From Komagataeibacter oboediens (lineage in GTDB: Bacteria > Pseudomonadota > Alphaproteobacteria > Acetobacterales > Acetobacteraceae), in the NCBI RefSeq assembly GCF_003207815.1, contig NZ_NKTX01000008.1, positions 1 to 64,000 on the forward strand: a stretch of 64,000 nt of DNA, given 5' to 3'. The position numbers and the translations under genes were made by a program. The notes under the pieces are model-generated. The model made no database searches. It saw only the letters and a list, made by a program, of their open reading frames with translations, and was not told where the DNA came from. Position 1 is the first letter of the stretch; the number at the start of each line of letters is the position of its first letter. Positions 59,598 to 64,000 of this stretch are shown here, piece by piece.

Positions 59598-61169
59598 ATG
59601 AATGCTGAACCCTTTATCGTGTCCGATGTCCGCGTGACGGCACGTGCCCGCAGCCGGACATCCGCATTCCTCCGGCAGGCCTGTGGAACCCGGACCCTTC
59701 TTGCCGCCCTCGCCATGCTGACATGGGCCGCTGCCGCCCATGCGGCGACGGGAGCGCGCTGCACTGTCCGGGCGGGTGCGGGGGAAACGGTGATCGACGC
59801 CATTCTCCTTAACGACACGCCCGACCCAAAGCCGGGGCGGGTCATCATCGACGCCCACGGCATCATCCGGTGTGCCGGTGCCACATGCCAGCCGACCGCG
59901 CCACATCCGACCATCATCAGTTGCCCGCAGGACAGCCTTTCACCCGGTTTCATCAACCCGCATGACCATATCGACTTTACAGGTGATGCGCCGCTGCCCG
60001 ATACGGGGGAACGGTTTGAACACCGGCATGAATGGCGCAAGGGCCTGGACGGTCATACCGAACTGAAAGGTGCCGATCCCGACACCAGTCCGGAACTGAT
60101 CGCATGGGGCGAACTGCGTTTCCTGATCAGTGGCATCACGGCCATGGTCGGGGGCAACATGGCGCCTGGCCTTGTGCGGAACATGGATTTCGCCACGGGC
60201 CTGGAAGGGCTGCCACAGCACGCCGTAACCTATCAGGTCTTTCCGCTTGATGACGGACCGGGGATCATGCGCACGCATGACTGCAATTACGGGAACCACC
60301 CATCCACCCCCGCCGATGTCGCGGCCACGCCCGCCTTCCTTGCCCATGTGGCGGAAGGCACGAACGGGGCGGCCCGTAATGAATTCCGCTGCCTCAGTTC
60401 CAATACCTATGATCGCACGCCACAGCAGGGCGGTGGCGGCATCAGTCAGGACATGATGCAGCCGGGCATGACCATCCTGCATGGGGTAGGGCTGGGCGCG
60501 AATGATTTTGACCTGCTGCACAACCGGGGGATCAGCCTTGTCTGGTCACCACGCAGCAATCTTGCGCTGTACGGGCGGACCGTGGACATTCCCGCCGCCC
60601 GCGCCCATGGCGTAACCATTGCCCTTGGCACGGACTGGCTGCCCTCGGGGTCCATGAACATGAGCCGGGAATTCGCCTGCGCCGTGCATTACAGCCACGA
60701 CCATCTTGCCAGCGCCCTGTCATCACGCGACCTGTGGCGCATGGCGACGCAGGGTGGGGCCGCAGCCGTACATGGCGACAGCGTAATGGGCGCAATCGCG
60801 CCGGGCCACGTGGCAGATCTTGTCCTGTTCCGTCCGCAGGGACAGACACCGTACGACGCGGCGGTCCAGTCCACACCCGGTACCATCGACATGGTCATGC
60901 GGGGCGGGCATGTCCTTTATGGCGATCGCAAGATTATCCGCCGCCTGCATCAGCCCGGCTGTGAAAAGGTGGGTATTGACGGGCAGGCCAAGGCGCTGTG
61001 TATCCGCACGGACCAACGTTTTTCCTTCGCGACCCTGAAACGTGACATGACGCGGCGACATATCTATCCGCTTGTCACCACCGGCACGCCCCCAAATGAG
61101 CCCCCCTGTGAAACACTGGAAGAAACCCGCGCACGCCTGCCCAATGCGCGCCTGACAGGCCCGGAATAA
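59598..61169 (+). CDS. Exported amidohydrolase-family protein
   Basis: 523 residues. An unusually long N-region (about 35 residues) precedes the hydrophobic signal LLAALAMLTWAAAAHAA, with cleavage near 54. The amidohydrolase core has SPGFINPHDHIDF (metal HxH) and then ILHGVGLGANDF, SLVWSPRSNLALYG and LGTDWLPSGSMNMS (Asp ligand). These features match the chlorohydrolase/AHS2-like group. The Cys-rich C-terminus is atypical. The substrate is unknown. The ATG at 59598 is the first reasonable start; AGGAAAG lies 14 nt further up. It follows the esterase by 83 bp and is probably co-transcribed. Confidence 0.82.
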   Translation: MNAEPFIVSDVRVTARARSRTSAFLRQACGTRTLLAALAMLTWAAAAHAATGARCTVRAGAGETVIDAILLNDTPDPKPGRVIIDAHGIIRCAGATCQPTAPHPTIISCPQDSLSPGFINPHDHIDFTGDAPLPDTGERFEHRHEWRKGLDGHTELKGADPDTSPELIAWGELRFLISGITAMVGGNMAPGLVRNMDFATGLEGLPQHAVTYQVFPLDDGPGIMRTHDCNYGNHPSTPADVAATPAFLAHVAEGTNGAARNEFRCLSSNTYDRTPQQGGGGISQDMMQPGMTILHGVGLGANDFDLLHNRGISLVWSPRSNLALYGRTVDIPAARAHGVTIALGTDWLPSGSMNMSREFACAVHYSHDHLASALSSRDLWRMATQGGAAAVHGDSVMGAIAPGHVADLVLFRPQGQTPYDAAVQSTPGTIDMVMRGGHVLYGDRKIIRRLHQPGCEKVGIDGQAKALCIRTDQRFSFATLKRDMTRRHIYPLVTTGTPPNEPPCETLEETRARLPNARLTGPE

Positions 61170-61232
61170 AAAAGTTCCGGGTGCTGCGCCTTCTTAAAAA
61201 AAGGTGACATCTCATGAAAAGATGGCACCCGG
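61167..61232 (+). repeat. Dispersed hairpin repeat, copy E (degenerate)
   Basis: AAAAAAGTTCCGGGTGCTGC, then GCCTTCTTAAAAAAAGG, then AAAAGATGGCACCCGG. The outer CCGGGTGC...GCACCCGG arms can pair. It overlaps the TAA of the amidohydrolase gene and is likely its terminator. Confidence 0.5.
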
Positions 61233-61300
61233 ACACTTGTAACTCCGTCATATATTGTAAGACATCGCCAGCCACGCCGTCTTACCGGTTAACAAAATAA

Positions 61301-61375
61301 AAGTTTTTGGGTGTCGCCTTTTTTCAAAAAGGCGGCGTCTTCCAAAGCTTTTTGAAAAAAGCTTCACCAAAAACG
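61301..61375 (+). repeat. Dispersed hairpin repeat, copy F (best preserved)
   Basis: AAGTTTTTGGGTGTCGCC, then TTTTTTCAAAAAGGCGGCG, then TCTTCCAAAGCTTTTTGAA and AAAAGCTTCACCAAAAAC. Two hairpins, CGCCTTTTT/AAAAAGGCG and AAGCTTTTT/AAAAAGCTT, each with a 2-3 base loop. Module 2 (GTTTTGTAAGCCGGG, TTTTTCAGAC) follows at 61394-61421. It lies between the convergent amidohydrolase and phospholipase C genes. Confidence 0.7.
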
Positions 61376-61430
61376 TTCAATCTGTTTACGGAATGTTTTG
61401 TAAGCCGGGTTTTTCAGACAAAACAGTCTT

Positions 61431-63530
61431 TCATGCTTTCAGGGGACGCAGTACGGGCGACGTGGCGGCCGGATCGGTAATGCCGGGTGCCCCCGTCGGG
61501 ACCAGTCCGGCCAGTTGTGTCAGCGTATGGCGTTCATGGCGGACAGACACGCTGAAATCATACCAGCCACTGCTGGCCGCAAGCCCCATTTCATGCCGGA
61601 TCGTTGCACCGGCGGGTACGGTCAGGTGAATGGCATGCTGATGGTAGGCATTATCATGGATCCGCACATGCCGCGCATGGTCGCTGTGATTGGTCAGTTC
61701 CAGCACAAGTGACTGGCGATCCCCCACGTGACGGGCGGCAACCCTGATGGAGGATGGACCGGCACGGTGGAAACGGCGCAGGAACCCGTTGGGGCCTGTC
61801 ACGCTCCAGACATCCACGCCATGCGTCGACAGCGCCAGCGTGTCAGTAAGGCTGTCGCCCGCACCCACCGTATGGCGGCGCGGCACATCGTCAGTATGTT
61901 CATGATAGACATAGAAACACGCACCCAGCGCACCGTGGCTGGAAAATTCCAGCACCAGTGCGCCTGCGTCCGTGCCCATGGTTTCGTTTACCGCCAGATC
62001 GTAAGACGTGGGGCGCAGCGGACGGGTGCCACTTTCCTGTATGCCCATATCCCCGGCCGCGCTGCGGGCCGGAGGGGCCGGATCGACACGGTGGCGGGCC
62101 TGTTCCACCTTCTCACGGTAGTCGCGCGTGTCAGGCAGTCCGCCCAGGCGCGTCTGTCCCGGGGCCGAGAAATCAAATGCCGTGGTCAGGTCGCCACAGA
62201 CGGAGCGCCGCCATGGCGTGATGTTTGGCTCATCCACCCCGAAACGGGCGGCGATAAAACGGATGACCGATGTGTGGTCGAATACATCCGAACAGACAAA
62301 TCCGCCCGTGCTCCATGGTGAAATCGCCAGCATCGGCACACGCGGCCCAAGGCCGTAGGGCAGGTTATCAACCGTATAGGCCTGAGGGGAGAAATCCATG
62401 AGCCGGTTGTGGATTTCACCCCGGGTGCTGACCGTGCTGCGTCCCGGCAGTACCGGGGTCGGCGGCTGCGGCGGGGGCATGTGATCGAAATAACCATCAT
62501 TTTCGTCATACATCAGCAAAAGGACGGTCTTTGACCATACGTCCGGGTCCGCTGTCAGGGCATCAAGAATGCGGGCGATGTAGGCCGCGCCATAATCCGG
62601 CGTCCAGCGCGGATGTTCGGAATAGGCCGCAGGCGGCAGCAGCCACGATACCTGTGGCAGCCGGTGCGCCAGCACATCCGCGCGCAGGTCATCCAGCGTA
62701 CGGCGCGTCATCGCACGTGCGTGTAGGGACGACCCTTCGGGCGCATGAACGAAATTGCGGAAATTCATCAGGATATTGGTCCCGAAATTCCCGTTTTCCA
62801 GATCACGCCCTTCCAGTCCCTGCTGGTAAACCTGCCATGACACGCCGGCCTTTTCCAGCCGTTCGGGGTAGGTTGTCCATGTAAAAGGCGGCGGCACGTG
62901 ACCATATGCCGCCCGGTCCACCCAGTCGATGTTGTCAAGGATCGGGCCACCACCCGTCCCCTCGGCATCGACCATGCCGGTCATCAGGTAAAAACGGTTG
63001 GGATGGGTCTGGGTGGGGGTGGAGCAGAAATAATGATCACATACCGTAAAGGCATCGGCCAGCGCATAATGGAATGGAATGTCATCCCGCGTGTAATAGC
63101 CCATGGTCATGTCGGTCTTGTTCGGCGGCCAGCGGTCATTGCGCCCCGCGTTGATGGCCGCATGGGTCGGCTTCCAGCTATGATCCAGGTCCACCACGCA
63201 CTGCGCACTGGTCGAACGCGTATCCAGATGGAACGGCAGGATATCCCCATGCCCCGCCTTCAGCCGGGGCTGGAACCAGACGGGCCTGCCATCGGGCCGC
63301 AGCACCGGATGCCGGTCATTGATGCCACGCACGCCATTCAGGTGGCCATAGTAATGGTCAAACGACCGGTTTTCCTGCATGAAGACGACAACATGCTCGA
63401 CATCTTCGATTGTCCCGGTCCGGCGGCTGGCGGGAATGGCCAGCGCACGGTTGATGGAAGACATCAGCATGGCGGACATCGCGGAACCGGCGCCTCCCTT
63501 AAGGAAAGACCGGCGGGAGATGCGTGGCAT
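61431..63530 (-). CDS. plcN: Tat-exported phospholipase C (phosphocholine-specific type)
   Basis: 699 residues of the PlcH/PlcN family. The twin-arginine signal is MPRISRRSFLKGG (Arg6-Arg7). The phosphoesterase domain (about 35-430) starts VEHVVVFMQENRSFDHYYG, whose Asn/Glu and Thr-region residues make the active site, and includes DENDGYFDHMPPP. Two C-terminal DUF756 domains (about 500-595 and 600-690) are typical of phosphocholine-specific enzymes. GGAAG precedes the ATG at 63530; the upstream extension is an artefact. It would hydrolyse phosphatidylcholine or sphingomyelin outside the cell, supplying phosphate and choline. The symbol rests on similarity of architecture. Confidence 0.92.
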   Translation of the reverse strand: MPRISRRSFLKGGAGSAMSAMLMSSINRALAIPASRRTGTIEDVEHVVVFMQENRSFDHYYGHLNGVRGINDRHPVLRPDGRPVWFQPRLKAGHGDILPFHLDTRSTSAQCVVDLDHSWKPTHAAINAGRNDRWPPNKTDMTMGYYTRDDIPFHYALADAFTVCDHYFCSTPTQTHPNRFYLMTGMVDAEGTGGGPILDNIDWVDRAAYGHVPPPFTWTTYPERLEKAGVSWQVYQQGLEGRDLENGNFGTNILMNFRNFVHAPEGSSLHARAMTRRTLDDLRADVLAHRLPQVSWLLPPAAYSEHPRWTPDYGAAYIARILDALTADPDVWSKTVLLLMYDENDGYFDHMPPPQPPTPVLPGRSTVSTRGEIHNRLMDFSPQAYTVDNLPYGLGPRVPMLAISPWSTGGFVCSDVFDHTSVIRFIAARFGVDEPNITPWRRSVCGDLTTAFDFSAPGQTRLGGLPDTRDYREKVEQARHRVDPAPPARSAAGDMGIQESGTRPLRPTSYDLAVNETMGTDAGALVLEFSSHGALGACFYVYHEHTDDVPRRHTVGAGDSLTDTLALSTHGVDVWSVTGPNGFLRRFHRAGPSSIRVAARHVGDRQSLVLELTNHSDHARHVRIHDNAYHQHAIHLTVPAGATIRHEMGLAASSGWYDFSVSVRHERHTLTQLAGLVPTGAPGITDPAATSPVLRPLKA

Positions 63531-63716
63531 GAACTTTCTTCCTTCTGCTATGGCTGTATCCGTACCGCATCCCGGCGCGGCGGCGCCGCATGAACAGGAC
63601 ATGCCCTTCCGCCCCGCCGCGCTGACGTGAAACCACCACCCGTCATCCGCCGGGGCAGGGCACCGCAGCACCCTGTCGCGCGGAACGTTTCAGCCTGAAA
63701 ATCCCGCTCCATCGCC

Positions 63717-63735
63717 TAGCCTGACAGCCAGGCTA
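63717..63735. terminator. Hairpin after the right-edge gene
   Basis: TAGCCTG-acagc-CAGGCTA, a perfect 7-bp stem 35 nt past the stop of the minus-strand gene at 63770. There is no T-run. The remaining bases to 63531 form the phospholipase promoter region. Confidence 0.4.
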
Positions 63736-63769
63736 CGGCGCATGTCATGTCCCCACCAGCAGGCCGATA

Positions 63770-64000
63770 TTACCCGGCCTGCGCCGTGACCGGCCATGTG
63801 GGAACATGGAAACGGGCAGGGCAGTTGTCCTGCACATCCGGTGATGGCAGAAAGCCCGAAGCGGCGGGAAAGCGTCCGAGCCCCCTGGGGTCCAGCGTGA
63901 ACCACAACTGCGCCAGGATCGGCTGGCCCTGTGCGTCCGTGTTGCAGCGGAACTGCAGTCCCCGCTCGGGCAGGGTGCCGTATGTCCTTTCGAACGATCC
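63770..64000 (-). CDS. C-terminal part of an unidentified protein (runs off the right edge)
   Basis: The last 76 codons of a minus-strand gene with natural composition: it starts GSFERTYGTLPERGLQFRC at the edge, then ILAQLWFTLDPRGLGRFP, and ends TWPVTAQAG before TAA (63770-63772). Third-position GC is high as in neighbouring genes. I recognise no family. The PDGVQ-type loops and low helix content suggest a beta-rich, possibly exported domain. It is upstream of the phospholipase C gene on the same strand, with a hairpin and about 240 bp between, so separate transcription is likely. Confidence 0.6.
   Translation of the reverse strand, partial: GSFERTYGTLPERGLQFRCNTDAQGQPILAQLWFTLDPRGLGRFPAASGFLPSPDVQDNCPARFHVPTWPVTAQAG

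Overview
The window looks like chromosomal DNA of an acetic acid bacterium (Acetobacteraceae), most likely Komagataeibacter or a close Gluconacetobacter relative. The pointers are: high GC with AT-rich intergenic patches; an IS1031-like IS5 transposase at the left edge; a tandem pair of PAS-GGDEF-EAL proteins resembling the PdeA/Dgc pairs that control cellulose synthesis in K. xylinus; and a hairpin-rich intergenic repeat that I associate with this family. The species call is inference from protein resemblance only. I saw no tRNA, rRNA or CRISPR array.

Layout. 0-2 kb: IS edge, a short ORF ending exactly at the IS, a secreted Gly-rich repeat protein and a small exported protein. 2-7.2 kb: a Gfo/Idh/MocA oxidoreductase, then stress-type small proteins (SDR, PRC-barrel, KGG-repeat, DUF2934) and a GST. 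7.4-11 kb: a tight cassette of acyl-CoA dehydrogenase-like protein, PIG-L deacetylase, NodS-like methyltransferase and a convergent GT2 glycosyltransferase. 11.8-17.8 kb: a three-gene RND efflux operon. 17.9-19.5 kb: a divergent HxlR regulator and a PRISE-like reductase. 19.9-25.9 kb: a serine recombinase without its catalytic serine, an orphan protein and two c-di-GMP enzymes. 26-29 kb: an SDR and a Tat-exported GH13 glucosidase.

29-40 kb is a pyrimidine and nucleoside catabolic region: nucleoside deoxyribosyltransferase, nucleoside hydrolase, dihydropyrimidinase, NCS1 permease, RutR-like regulator, PreT/PreA dihydropyrimidine dehydrogenase, a carbamoyl-beta-alanine amidase-type enzyme and a CNT nucleoside transporter. 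Together they encode uptake, glycosidic cleavage and the complete reductive route from uracil/thymine to a beta-amino acid. Two RutR-like operators sit at the two divergent promoters. 40.8-42.8 kb: an MDR oxidoreductase and a TetR regulator.

43-52.2 kb holds a compact, largely overlapping minus-strand operon (NitT/TauT-type ABC importer, creatininase-family hydrolase, FAD oxidase, CocE-type hydrolase, cupin, isochorismatase-family hydrolase) divergent from a cytosine-deaminase-like amidohydrolase. No described pathway that I know of contains this set; it reads as an import-and-dismantle system for an unknown nitrogenous (probably cyclic amide or amidine) compound. 52.3-63.5 kb is a run of exported hydrolases (two amidohydrolases, a frameshifted purine nucleoside permease, S1/P1 nuclease, PLD-like protein, carboxylesterase, Tat phospholipase C). 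The second half of the window can therefore be read as a nucleic-acid, nucleoside and phospholipid scavenging region. A partial unknown gene leaves the right edge.
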